Below are positions 23,286-33,929 of a DNA stretch of 64,000 bases, one piece after another. Under the pieces are notes generated by a model. The model saw nothing but the letters and a program-made list of their open reading frames with translations. It did not search any database and had not been told where the DNA came from. Source of the DNA: Owenia fusiformis (lineage: Eukaryota; Annelida; Polychaeta; Sabellida; Oweniidae); assembly GCA_903813345.2 (NCBI GenBank), contig CAIIXF020000006.1, positions 4,299,096-4,363,095 of the forward strand. Direction: 5' to 3'. Made by a program: the position numbers and the translations under genes. Position 1 is the first letter of the stretch. Every line of letters begins with the position of its first letter.

Positions 23286-23619
23286 TACAGGGTGGGCCAA
23301 AAAATTTTGCAACCTTTTCAGAAGGCAAAAAAAGTATCACAACATTATGGTATTGACATGAATTTTTTTTACAGAAACTTAAGGATAGGCATATTTTACC
23401 ATTCAAATACTTAAGCTAATACTGACTTCAAATTTTTTTGTCAGATGTTTAAATATTAATGGTAAATTGTTCATGTGTCCGAGATTTACCGATTTTCCTA
23501 GAAAATGTGATTTTCTATAATTCTATGTGATCATTGATAGAACATTTATTATGTTCACTAAATATGCTGCAATCTTTGTTTAGTGGTGTATTGTGCGGCT
23601 ATTCATTAGGACTAATGAA

Positions 23620-23814
23620 TCAAGGGGTATTTTGCTCCAGATATTCTATAGTGACTTTTGGCCTATGGTCAGGAGCACTATCCTGCTGGAATATGTAATC
23701 ACTTGGGGCTGAAAGAGCCCCCATTCTTGAAAGATGTCCCTTTTGAATAAGATTAGCCCTGAGTTGAATGACCACCCAATACACCAGATGCCAACCCCTG
23801 GGACTATCACACAT
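23620..23814 (-). pseudogene. mariner transposase fragment
   Basis: The - frame contains YIFQQDSAPDHRPKVTIEYL and then EQNTP, the block around the second catalytic Asp of mariner/Tc1 DDE transposases (usual form FQQDNAPAH..). Upstream residues (HLSRMGALSA) fit poorly. Neither the first Asp nor the C-terminal catalytic residue is present, so the fragment is dead. Confidence 0.75.
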
Positions 23815-24277
23815 GGGTGCACATGGAGCAATGTATTGTAGTTAATGGTTATACCCCACAAATTATTTATCAACTATTAGAAGTTCTGCAGGATAAGTAG
23901 AGACGACTACTACAAGAACTGCTGCATCTCGCCATTGACCAGTTCAGTTCTCATCTCCATGTGATTGTGAAGGTGAAAGGCGGATGCATAGAACATTTGT
24001 TTAATAAATAATTAACACAGTGTAACAATATTACTATACATATGTAGTGACTAGATACTGATATAAACCTGTACTAGACATTGGTTAAACAGTTATCAAC
24101 GATTTTAGCAGATTTAGTAAACATAATGAATGTGTTATTGTTGATCACATAAAATCATAGAAAGTCAGATTTTCTAGGAAAAATGGTAAATCTCGGACAA
24201 ATGAACAATTTACCATTAATATTCAAACCTCTGACAAAAAAATGTGAAGTCAGTATTAGCTTAAGTATATGAATAGT

Positions 24278-24289
24278 AATATATGCCTA
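24278..24289. repeat. LINE target-site duplication, left
   Basis: AATATATGCCTA recurs at 28413-28424 immediately after the A-rich 3' tail of the LINE. This fixes the insertion limits to one or two bases. Confidence 0.85.
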
Positions 24290-27200
24290 GTTTTCTCAAA
24301 TAAGTTCAGTAAAGCCAACCATAGCAATGTGAATACTCTCTGTGCACAATGCTAGCTACTACTGCAGAACCTATTAACCAGTACATCACACTTTTCTCTG
24401 AGAGCCTCCTTCCTCAGATTGCTTCATTTCCATGAGACACTTTATCCTTACTGGGGTTGTGACAGGCAGGTTTTGGGTTGGGACTGGGGCATGGGTGACT
24501 AGACAAGGGGTCGGATAGACCTAATACAACAATGGAGGGTGACTATTGGCCTATTCAACCATCTACATATACTTAAACAATCTAAATGCCGACAAAATAG
24601 AATTCCAATAACTAGAGACTTGCTCTTTTTTGAATTGATCAAACCCCCCCCCCCCCCCTCGTAATGTATATGCTCTTATATGCATACCTGAGATTCTTCG
24701 ACATATCATATGTGATCTATGGGATTTTACTATTGTTGTATCTGGTCAGTTGCATAACAACTTGTCTTTTCCTTCCACTGTTGATAATATACCATATAAA
24801 TCAGCATCTCAAATACATTGTGAGTCCTTACTCCCTATGTTTGACCTTAAAAGTTCTAGCAACCAGTTGTGTTGTACCTGGAATTTGCATATTATTATTT
24901 GCTCCAAACTTGAAAATGTTATTACTTCTTATAGCAGGAGATGTCCATCCTAATCCAGGTCCGAACAATCTTTCATTTTTGTTTTCCAATATAAATAGCC
25001 TCTCAGCAAATGGGGGTACACGATTTGACTCTTTGAAACTAAGAATAAATGAACTTAATCCAAGCATTATTGGCCTTTGTGAGGCTGGAATTTCCAAATC
25101 CAAAATGGATTCGGGTGATTTTGACATTAATAATTATGATGTTTTTTACAGTGAAAGAGGTAGAGGTCTGGTAATTTATACTCATAAAACCCTAGTGACA
25201 AAAATCTCTAATGACTTTATCATAGATGGGCTTGACATCCTGTTAGTAACTGTTATTGTGAACCATAAACGAATTTTATTTGGCACTTGCTACAGGTCAC
25301 CCAGTCAGAATGCAACAGAAACAAGAAATTATTTTTCATTATTGGAAACTCAACTTGATCAAATAGTAACATCTCAGCCGGCCTTTGACCATGTCATACT
25401 GATGGGTGACCTGAATGCAAAACATTCAATCTGGTATGATAATGATGACATAAACTTAGCAGGAACTAAACTCTTAGAAACCATAGATAACCAAGACTTT
25501 GTACAACTTGTTAGTGAACCAACTAGAATAACTGATCACTCCAAATCCTGCATTGATCATATTTTGACCGATTCTCCAGATATTTTTGACAACTGGGATG
25601 TCACTGATCCCATTGAAAAAACCGACCACAGCACAATTGTAGCTCAAATTAAAGTTGGTGTGACTAAGTCCAAGCCTATTAAAAAAACCATTTGGAAATA
25701 CCATGAAGCTAGTCTTGAAACTTTGAATGATGCAATTAGAAATACCGAATGGACAGATATTATCGATAGAAACATAGACTTGGACTTAGCTACCTCTAAC
25801 TTTATTGAAAAACTCTCGGACATATACAAATCCAAAATTCCAAATAAAATCATCACTGTAAGGTCAAATGACCAGCCATGGTTCAATAATAATCTTAAAC
25901 GTGAAATATCAAAAAAGAAAGTTTTATATAAGAAATTTTCAAAAGCTCCTAATCAAGTTAACAAATTCAATTATAATCAACAAGCTTCTAAAGTTTCCCA
26001 ACTAATTGAACAAGCCAAAGAGGCACATGAACTCAAAACTATCTCATCAATTGACCAACTCAATAAATCTGATAAAAACTATTGGAGGTTAATTAAATCA
26101 TTCCTTGGTAACAATTTACATAAAAATGATATTTCTAGTATCTATGATGATGTCTCTGGACACGACTTATCTAACAACCTTGATATAGCTAACCGATTTA
26201 TGAGTTTCTTTGCCTCAAAAAATCATACTGATGCAACTTTTGATCAATTGCCCGATTTCCCAATTAGGACTAATTCTCTACTCATTTCCGCCCAGACCGA
26301 TCAATTTGAGGTAATGAAAATAATTTTGTCCTTAGACACCTCAAAGGCATGTGGCCCAGATAACATCACAAACAAAATGTGGAATTTGACAGCCCATACC
26401 ATTTCAAAACCTTTAGCCAACTTATTCAACAAACTTTTATCAAAGTGTACCTACCCGGATATCTGGAAAATTGGAAATGTTTGCCCAATTTTTAAGAAGA
26501 ATGACAAATCAAACATCAACAATTATAGACCTATCACTCTTTTAAGCTGTATCTCTAAAGTATTTGAAAAGGTTTTAGCTGATCGAATCAGGAAGCATTT
26601 AATTGACAATAATCTTCTTTTCAAACATCAGTCCGGATTCTTACCAGGTCATAGTACTATTCATCAACTTTTATCGATTGAACATTTTCTTCAGAGCACA
26701 TTTGAACAAGGAAAAGCTTCCAAAACAATTTTTCTAGATATAGCGGCTGCATTTGACAGAGTACCACATAAGCTACTACTTCATAAACTTTCAGCATGCT
26801 TCCAAGGGCAAATTCAAAAAATTATCAAATCTTACCTTACTAACAGAAAAATTGCTGTACAGATATCTGGGGAACTTTCAAATTATTCTGAAAATGACTT
26901 TATCAATTGTGGTGTCCCCCAGGGCTCAATACTTGGGCCAATATTATTTCTCCTATACATTAATGACCTTCCAGACAATCTGGAGGGGCATTGCTATATT
27001 TATGCGGATGACACTTCTCTACATCATCCTTTTGACCCTAAGCATCCACAAGAAGTAGATGCAATAGCCAGATCTAACCTAATTAAAATTGAAAAATGGT
27101 CTGACACCTGGAAATTGGAGTTTAAACCTGAAAAGAGTTCTGAAATGATATTCCACTCATCCAGATCTAAAGTCGATAATGTTTCTGTTTCAAAGTTAAA

Positions 27201-28412
27201 CAATGTTGAAATTACCAGAGATCACGAGCACAAACATCTGGGATTTACTTTTGACCCAAGCTTATCATATGACAAGCATATTGGAGAAATCACATCAAAA
27301 ATACGAAAAATGTTGAACCCTTTAAAGAAACTTAAATATAAGTTAGGTAGTAAGCATCTAGAAACCATATTTAAGTCCTTTATTTTACCCCATTTTGACT
27401 ATGGTGCTATCATGTACAGCACAGCCTCAAAGTTCCTATTACAACGACTCGACAGTCTTTATTATTATAAAGCTGCACTTTATTGTTCTGGGTGTATCCA
27501 AGGGAGCAGTTCAAAAAAGGTTTTAAACCTACTCAATTGGCCAACTCTTGAATCAAGGCGCAGTATCCAGATTAACAACTTTGTGTTCAAAATTGTAAAT
27601 GGTACAAGTCCTCCCTATGTAACTGATATTTTTGACAAATTTAGAAACCGTGCAAACAGAGTATTGAGATATAATGAAGCATTTAAAATGCCCATTAGAT
27701 GCTCAAATAGATTCTCCACCTCAGCAATACCAGCTGCAATTTCAAATTGGATCAATCTTCCACCTGCTATTAAATCTAAGAATACTCTTTCGAATTTTAA
27801 AAAACACCAAAGAGTACATTTCCAAAAAACGCCCTCGATTTTGTCAACAAGCCAGCTTAATCTAACAAGGGTTCAAGAAATAGTTCTCAATAAAGTGAGA
27901 GCTGACCTATACTTCAAAGCCCAGTTCTACGCTCACAACTTTCAGTCTATTGACAGCCCTAATTGCACTTGTGGAAAACCACAAACTCTGAAACATTTTC
28001 TCTTTCAATGTGACTTACTTACTATACAAAGACAGCAATTCATGGACAAACTCACTGATCTCGAACCAAACATCTTCAGTCATAATCTCTCTCAAACTGA
28101 TTTCATAGCTATTTTGAAAACAGGAATTCCCAAATTAAACATAGATGCAAATTCCCAAATACTACTTCTCATTGTTAATTTTGTCAAAGACAATAGCTAA
28201 TTCCCTCCTTCTTATCCATCTCTAGTATCCTCAAGTCCCGTCACACCTGCCCTAGTCCAAGACCCTGCCTGCTCTGCCACTTCTACTTCCACCTGCCCCC
28301 TATTCTTATATAATGCCATTGTGGCGATTTAAGAATTTACATGTCTGTATTTACATTTTTTGTATTCTATTGAAATAAATTTAATAATAGAAATAATACG
28401 TATCATAAAAAA
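24290..28412 (+). mobile_element. non-LTR retrotransposon, Jockey/CR1 group
   Basis: A 4.1-kb insertion within the mariner relic, flanked by a 12-bp duplication. It holds a 374-bp leader with a long C run (about 24643-24658), one intact ORF, a 3' UTR of about 200 bp and an A-rich tail. No ORF1 is present, so the element is either a one-ORF type or 5'-truncated before the protein start. Confidence 0.88.
24664..28200 (+). CDS. LINE endonuclease-reverse transcriptase (ORF2-type)
   Basis: An intact 1178-residue polyprotein for target-primed reverse transcription. Residues 1-90 are strongly hydrophobic and end in AGDVHPNPGP (91-100), a 2A-like motif with His where active 2A peptides have Glu. The APE-type endonuclease follows: SNINS (about 108), LCEA with Glu140, YRSPS (210), MGDLNAKH (247), SCIDHIL (295) and TDHS (320), all key residues present. 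The reverse transcriptase has NNYRPITLLSCISKVFEK, FLDIAAAFDRV (690-700), GVPQGSILGPILFLLYINDL and YADD (780-783). Near the C-terminus a CTCGKPQTLKHFLFQC segment forms a Cys-Cys-His-Cys knuckle-like motif. No stops or frameshifts, so it may be active or very recent. Exact clade is unresolved. The start is the first ATG, 6 bases after the C run; a later start before the endonuclease is possible. Confidence 0.95.
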   Translation: MYMLLYAYLRFFDISYVIYGILLLLYLVSCITTCLFLPLLIIYHINQHLKYIVSPYSLCLTLKVLATSCVVPGICILLFAPNLKMLLLLIAGDVHPNPGPNNLSFLFSNINSLSANGGTRFDSLKLRINELNPSIIGLCEAGISKSKMDSGDFDINNYDVFYSERGRGLVIYTHKTLVTKISNDFIIDGLDILLVTVIVNHKRILFGTCYRSPSQNATETRNYFSLLETQLDQIVTSQPAFDHVILMGDLNAKHSIWYDNDDINLAGTKLLETIDNQDFVQLVSEPTRITDHSKSCIDHILTDSPDIFDNWDVTDPIEKTDHSTIVAQIKVGVTKSKPIKKTIWKYHEASLETLNDAIRNTEWTDIIDRNIDLDLATSNFIEKLSDIYKSKIPNKIITVRSNDQPWFNNNLKREISKKKVLYKKFSKAPNQVNKFNYNQQASKVSQLIEQAKEAHELKTISSIDQLNKSDKNYWRLIKSFLGNNLHKNDISSIYDDVSGHDLSNNLDIANRFMSFFASKNHTDATFDQLPDFPIRTNSLLISAQTDQFEVMKIILSLDTSKACGPDNITNKMWNLTAHTISKPLANLFNKLLSKCTYPDIWKIGNVCPIFKKNDKSNINNYRPITLLSCISKVFEKVLADRIRKHLIDNNLLFKHQSGFLPGHSTIHQLLSIEHFLQSTFEQGKASKTIFLDIAAAFDRVPHKLLLHKLSACFQGQIQKIIKSYLTNRKIAVQISGELSNYSENDFINCGVPQGSILGPILFLLYINDLPDNLEGHCYIYADDTSLHHPFDPKHPQEVDAIARSNLIKIEKWSDTWKLEFKPEKSSEMIFHSSRSKVDNVSVSKLNNVEITRDHEHKHLGFTFDPSLSYDKHIGEITSKIRKMLNPLKKLKYKLGSKHLETIFKSFILPHFDYGAIMYSTASKFLLQRLDSLYYYKAALYCSGCIQGSSSKKVLNLLNWPTLESRRSIQINNFVFKIVNGTSPPYVTDIFDKFRNRANRVLRYNEAFKMPIRCSNRFSTSAIPAAISNWINLPPAIKSKNTLSNFKKHQRVHFQKTPSILSTSQLNLTRVQEIVLNKVRADLYFKAQFYAHNFQSIDSPNCTCGKPQTLKHFLFQCDLLTIQRQQFMDKLTDLEPNIFSHNLSQTDFIAILKTGIPKLNIDANSQILLLIVNFVKDNS

Positions 28413-28424
28413 AATATATGCCTA
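28413..28424. repeat. LINE target-site duplication, right
   Basis: Second copy of AATATATGCCTA; the sequence then continues the mariner inverted repeat. Confidence 0.85.
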
Positions 28425-29004
28425 TCCTTAAGTTTCTGTAGAAAAAATTTCATGTCAATACCATAATGTTGTGATACTTTTTTTGCCTTTTAAAAAGGTT
28501 GCAAAATTTTTTGGCCCACCCTGTATATTGGTAATCCAGCGTAGTTTTACATTTAGAGTCGATTCTCGCAACCAATCAAATCAAGGCTTTCTGTATCACG
28601 TTTTCACCTGCGGTATATGTCATATTCACCTGCGGTATATGGCATATTCCGCAAGTGAGTATGACATATTCCTCAGGTGAGTATCGGGTATTCACTGAAA
28701 TCAATGTATCGCATATTCACTGCGGAATATCGCATACTCGCCTGCGGAATATGCCATATACAGCAGGTGAGTATGGCATATTCACCCGTATCACAAATAC
28801 CGCGCAACCATGAATGTATGCCATATACCGCGTAACACTATCATGCCATCATAGCCCCAGTATGTCCTCTGTCATTCAAAAAGGTATGAACCAAAAGTCT
28901 CCACGAAAATTAAAAGATCTCACCTGTTGAATGCGCCATCTATAGAAACTTTCACTCTGAAACTTTGACGAGATGGAGGCAGGTCAAAAAAGTCAAATTC
29001 CTAA

Positions 29005-29590
29005 CCCTACTATCACACCAAACTAGTTCTCACTACGTTCTCGAAAACGGGCTTAAACTGTGCACGAACGGATTTGACGTACTAAGAACCCACTAAGAAC
29101 CCTTTGGGATCTGTTTACAAACTTCATAAAACTACTAGAACGAGTAGGTCCTCCAGAACGTAGAGCATGCTCAAAATTTTCTGGCGATCGTCAGAACGTT
29201 GTCGAATCGGTTTTAAACTGTGTGCGAACGGGATGAATGTAGCTGCAACTTTCTAAGGTCTATTTGCGAACTTCATGAACGTTCTCAGACGGGAAGGTGA
29301 TTTTAGAATTTTGAATCGATTCAAAATTCGATGGCGACCATACCGTTCTGTAATCAGGTCATGATGACCTTCTAGACTAAGGGACGCGTTATACGACGTT
29401 GCACACCGACCTGGTGTGACCTAAACGAACTGCGAACGAGATGGACGTATTGAAGACTGTTTATGAACGAAGTAGCTAATTATTTTAGACATATTTCCCG
29501 ACCACAGCCAGATTGAGCCCGTTTTACAACGTTTTCGTAGGACTGGCCATGGCAAGAACGGGTAAGAACTAGTTTGGTGTGATAGGGGGG
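29005..29590 (+). mobile_element. GAACG-rich MITE, copy 3 (internally deleted)
   Basis: Same ends as copy 2 but 586 bp, lacking the central part around 29200. The left flank is TAA and the right TTA, so a perfect duplication is not seen. It begins about 170 bp after the 22829-28837 nest. Confidence 0.72.
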
Positions 29591-29819
29591 TTAAAGAAAA
29601 TGCACCTCAATCACAACAAATCATGTGTTAGAGTTGGTCCATACATACAGGGTGGTCCAAAACATGTCATATTATATACCAATGGATAGTGAACTTACTT
29701 TTCTTTAATTTGGTATATCATAAGTTCAAATTAATTATAATACATGTCAACCAACGCCATAATACAAATGACGTCATTTTCGTTTCAAAACGGGTTTTAA
29801 AAAACTTGCAAAACAAGTT

Positions 29820-30089
29820 CTTTTGTCTACAGAAACAGATGTTCAACGTGTCCTCCACTTTGATCAATTATAGCCCCCAATATTGGCCTAAAATGATCAG
29901 TAACATCAATGATATGCTGTTGAGACAGTGAATTCCATTTATCAACAATTCTATCCTTTAGGGACTGAAAAGATGTAAGGAGTTCATGATACACTCCTCA
30001 TACGTGGCAGTCGCAGACGTTGGCATCAGGTGATCTGGGGGGCCAGTGATAAGGGGGTATATATGAATTGAGGCACATTCTCCTTTAAA
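29820..30089 (-). pseudogene. mariner transposase C-terminal half, left arm
   Basis: Read on -, it gives YPLITGPPDHLMPTSATATY and later LSQQHIIDVTDHFRPILGAI followed by IDQSGGHVEHL, the GGHIEHL ending typical of mariner transposases. It is continued upstream by the fragment at 32094-32170 across the insertion. Confidence 0.75.
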
Positions 30090-30091
30090 TA

Positions 30092-32084
30092 CAGGGTGTT
30101 CAAAAAAACGCAACCCAAAGAAATTGCTATATCTTGAAAAATACTGGTTCAATTGTGTCCATATTTTCAGGAAATAAAGTAGAGACTGTGTATGTTTAGC
30201 TCCTGTAAATGGTTAGTTGTAAATTATGATGCCTTGGACACCTGCTCAAAAGACAGTTGTACTAGGAAAATACGACAAACGCAGTCACTGGTGACTGCAA
30301 CTGCAAAAAGTTCAATAACTTCCTAACCATAGTGTTTTGGCTCTTCAAATTTGGCTCAAACCATCTTCTTTCACTGTATGGTAATTCTGTTTGGTGAAAT
30401 CAAAATCACTTCAGGGACTTCACTGTCATAGTTGAAATGCTTTCAAATCGCAGTCAAACGACCTGGTTCAGGGAGACTTAAGAAGGCATTTTGACCATGA
30501 CTGTAAAGTCCCCTGAGTGATTTTAATGAAACTACACAGATTCACCACACATTGAATGAGGATAATTTGTGCCAAATCTGAAGTGCCAAAACACCATGGT
30601 TAGAGAGTTATTTGGTTTTATTGCTGTGGCAGACACCTCTGACTGCGTTTTCATATTTTCCTAGTACAACTGTCATTTGAGCAGGTGTCCAAGGCATCAT
30701 GTTTTACAATTTACTGACAACAGGAGCTATACATACACAGTCTCTTCTTTCTTTTCCTGAAAAAATGAAAATAATTGAATTAGTATTTTCCAAGATATGG
30801 TGATTTTCCATTCGCGTTTTTCGTATTTTGCTAGTACAACTGTCTTTTGAGCAAGTGTCCAAGACAACATGTTTTACAACTAACTCACAACAGGGGCTAT
30901 ACATACGGTAACTGGTCAACTCAACCCCAAGTCAACTCAACCCAAGTCAACTCAACCCTTAGTCAAGTCGACCCCAAGTCAAGTCGACCCTTAGTCAAGT
31001 CGACCCCAAGTCATCTCGACCCTCAGTCAACTCGACCCCAAGTCATCTCAACCCTTGGTCATCTCAACCCTTAGTCAACTCGACCCCACCATAAAAAACA
31101 AATAGATATACTATTTTCATGGTATGATATTGATGAATTTTGAAAGAATGAGGGACTAAAATGCTAATTTTCCAAAATAAAATTATCAACTATTGAAGTT
31201 TGTGCTTAACGCATTTATAATTTTTATAAATATGACATTTATTTACCAAAATAATATTTGATTAATCTTAATAGGGCTATTCACGATGCTATACATATAT
31301 TTCACCCCTTCATATTTGAGCTTGTTTTATCTCTCTGAAATAAAAAAATTATCTATACACTTTTCTGTTATACCGAAATTGTTGCAACAGTATTTTTGAC
31401 AACAGGTAACTTATGCAACATGTGCATTGTGCCAACATCCATCCATTACTTTGTATTGAATGATTTTATATTTTGATAATAATAATAAACAATAAACAAT
31501 ATGATATAGTTCAAATCTTCCTTCTGATCTATAGGCGATAGAAATGTTTATTTTTTTAATCTAGATTTTAAAACAAGACTGAACAAACAATGGGATTTAT
31601 GATTTTACAATTTCCATTATCGTACCCATGTCAGGTGTCATAAACAATCAGATTGGGATTTTATGATCCATTTCAAATCTTCGTTTTGATCTATAGGTGG
31701 CAGGAATTTTTTTTCTTTGAAGTTTGATTTCAAATCAAACTGCACAAACAATGGGATTATATTGTATTTTAATCTACTTAAAACAAGTAAAATCATTTGG
31801 GTCGACTTGACTAAGGGTTGAGTTGACCAAGGGTTGAGATGACTTGGGGTCGAGTTGACTAAGGGTCGAGATGACTTGGGGTCGAGTTGACTAAGGGTCG
31901 ACTTGACTTGCGGTCAACTTGACTAAGGGTTGAGTTAACTTGGGTTGAGTTGACTTGGGGTTGAGTTGACCAGGAAGCATACATACACAGTCTCTTCTTT
32001 CTTTCCTGAAAATATGAACATAATTGGATTAGTATTTTCCAAGAGATAGCGATTTCTTTGGGTTGCGTTTTTTTGAACACCCTG
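30092..32084. mobile_element. TA-flanked inverted-repeat element, middle layer
   Basis: Termini CAGGGTGTTCAAAAAAACGC are inverted copies with TA duplications (30090-30091, 32085-32086). The left part is itself a palindrome of about 700 bp (arms about 30092-30440 and 30470-30800, sharing CTAGTACAACTGTC and GAGCAGGTGTCCAAGGCATC). A truncated third copy of the arm lies at 30810-30900. No transposase is seen. Confidence 0.72.
30907..31978. mobile_element. TU/Foldback-like element with tandem-repeat termini
   Basis: The element is 1072 bp, flanked by the 8-bp duplication ATACATAC (30899-30906, 31979-31986). Each end (30914-31085 and about 31800-31972) is a tandem array of a unit of about 16 bp, GTCAACTCGACCCCAA or close variants. 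The two arrays are inverted copies. The middle (31086-31798) is AT-rich and non-coding. The layout of long inverted ends built of short tandem repeats with an 8-bp duplication matches sea urchin TU and Drosophila FB elements. An uninterrupted version of the target exists nearby at 30722-30745. Confidence 0.75.
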
Positions 32085-32093
32085 TATTTTAAT

Positions 32094-32170
32094 GTCTTGT
32101 GGGATCTATGGTTTGAAGCCCCTTCTTGCTGGAATATGAAGATCAGGAATAAGTCCTCAGTGCAGGACAT
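32094..32170 (-). pseudogene. mariner transposase core fragment
   Basis: The - frame encodes IFQQEGASNHRSHKTLKY, the block around the second catalytic position of mariner transposase, with Glu in place of Asp. It joins in sense to the left-arm fragment at 29820-30089, now separated by the 2-kb insertion. Confidence 0.72.
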
Positions 32171-32470
32171 ATTGAATCATTCCCCTTACAGCCTTAATTT
32201 CCCCCTGAAACCAGAACACCTAATGTTAACTTCTGCGACTACCAAGTATGATGAGAACTAATAACAGAGTTGGTATACCATGAACCCCTTACATCCGTTC
32301 AGTCCCTAAAGGACAGAATTGTGGAGAACTAGAATTTATTATTTCAAAAGCATATCAATGATAATATCAACAAGTTTATGCCAAGATGTAGGCATATATT
32401 TGATCAGAATAGTGGACATATTGAACTTCTGTTCATGTTGACAAAAAACTTGATTTTTAAAAGTTTTTGA
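32171..32470 (+). pseudogene. mariner transposase C-terminal half, right arm
   Basis: The + frame gives PLKPEHLMLTSATTKYDEN near 32200 and NDNINKFMPRCRHIFDQNSG then HIELL near 32358-32420. It is homologous to the left arm but in the opposite orientation. Stops and frameshifts are present. Confidence 0.72.
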
Positions 32471-32824
32471 AAAACCGTTTTGAAAAGAAAATGACGCCAT
32501 TTGAATTATGGACGCTGGTTGATAGGCATTATAATAAATTTGAACTTATGATATACCAAATTAAAGATAAGTAAATTCCATATCCACTGGTATATAATAT
32601 GATACATTTTCATTAACAATATCAATTTTTATTTTTGAAATGCGAGTGTCCCATTTTTGGACCACCCTGTACATACACTTTTTCATTCATACACTTACTA
32701 AAATCCAACCACTAGTGATCCTAATAGAATTACAATAATTGGACTCTATTCTTGCCTTTAAAATGCCATCTATTCGTCCCACTCTGGTGGAAGGATCAAT
32801 ATAATAAGTTGTGTGTCCCCGTCG

Positions 32825-33062
32825 TGATTCAAAATTCGAATTCAAATAGCCGCCATTTTGTTCACTTCAACATTTGAATTTTGGTCTTATTTCTAAACGA
32901 AAAATTCCAAAACTCACAAGAAATGATCGAGATATTGGTTCGAATCTTTAGTACTGTTTATTTTGAACTTATTGTTCGTTATGATTTCAGAAAATAACGA
33001 CATTTCAACGTTTACATTGTTGGAAAATATTGAGCTTCGATCCTGGGAGCCTATCCTCCTTG
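32825..33062. repeat. partial GGAGGATTGGCTCC MITE copy
   Basis: It lacks the left terminus; it runs from CAAAATTCGAATTC through GCCGCCATTTTGTTCACTTC to the right end CTGGGAGCCTATCCTCCTTG. Confidence 0.7.
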
Positions 33063-33290
33063 ACAAAATCCGAATCCAAACTCTAGCCATTTTGTTCACT
33101 TCAGAATTTGGATCGCGAGTTTTGGTCTTAATTCCACACAGAAAATTTCAAAACACACAAGAAGTGACAAATATGTAAGTTCGAATTTTGGATTGCTGAT
33201 AATGAATTTATAGTCAGTTATTATGTCAGAAAATAACGACATTCTGACATTTTCATTGTTGGAAAATATCGAGTTGAGTGCCTGAGGGCC
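33063..33290. repeat. second, diverged copy of the same MITE
   Basis: It directly follows the previous copy and repeats its middle and right part (CATTTTGTTCACTTCAG, AGAAAATAACGACATT, TTCATTGTTGGAAAATATCG). Confidence 0.6.
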
Positions 33291-33929
33291 AAACCTTGAC
33301 TGGTATTTGAGTTATCAAAGTAATCAAATTAATTATCACGAGACACCTAACCATATAAGACAAACGGACAGTACCGTTCTCATTGAATTATGGCATAACC
33401 CAAAAATGGCATTTCCAGTTCAAACCATAACTTCTCTGCTTAAAATTTTACGTTAATCAATTAGATATTTACTTAATTCAATACTAAAAGAAAATTCAAT
33501 TTCGTCAAATGCATTGTAAAGACTCTACTTTTACATTTTCGAATTAAAAGGCTTATTTGGTTCACAATCTGTTTCATGTTTCAATTTCAATAAACAGTTG
33601 ACGTTTTGTAATCAATTACATTTCTTTGATAATCATACGCAATCTAAGTTTTGAGATAGATAATAAAAATGAGAGTTTGAATGAGTGTTTATTAGTATTT
33701 AACAGGAAAACACAAGCGCATTTCCTGACTTTGCGGGGTTTCACTTGGAGTCAAAAGCACGAAATACGAGATGACAAATCAAATTCCATGTGAATGTTAT
33801 CCTTTATGCTGTTTATCAACATTATTTTACAAAAGATGGAGCTACTGAGAATTACGACAATGAAAGACTTTGATAGTTAAACTGACATATCCGATATGAT
33901 ATCAGCAAATTATCATATCTTGCTTCAGT
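33291..33929. other. nothing recognised
   Basis: AT-rich spacer without supported features. Confidence 0.4.

Larger units (their letters stand above)
23288..28523. mobile_element. mariner-like element with ~290-bp inverted repeats, split by a LINE
   Basis: TA duplications (23286-23287, 28524-28525) flank CAGGGTGGGCCAAAAAATTT termini. The inverted repeats run from 23288 to about 23575 and from about 24110 to 24289 plus 28425-28523. Without the LINE the element is about 1.1 kb. Only a fragment of transposase remains. Confidence 0.8.
22829..28837. mobile_element. outer foldback element of a three-level nest
   Basis: Termini TGTTACGCGGTA and TACCGCGTAACA are inverted copies, flanked by CTATC on both sides (22824-22828, 28838-28842). 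The subterminal regions carry many short related units of the type ATATGGCATATTC plus ACCTGCGG, in both orientations (22860-22935 and 28600-28825). No transposase is visible. The element was interrupted by the mariner relic at 23288-28523. Confidence 0.72.
29648..32669. mobile_element. mariner-like inverted dimer, outer layer of second nest
   Basis: TA-flanked (29646-29647, 32670-32671) CAGGGTGGTCCAAAA termini. The arms are about 500 bp (29648-30091 plus 32085-32170, and 32171-32669), far longer than ordinary mariner ends. Each encodes the transposase C-terminal part facing outward. The element was later interrupted at 30092-32084. Confidence 0.78.

Noticed and set aside
30704-31074. Possible ORFs with STQPQVNSTQVNS repeats
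   Set aside because: They are translations of the tandem-repeat arm of the TU-like element.
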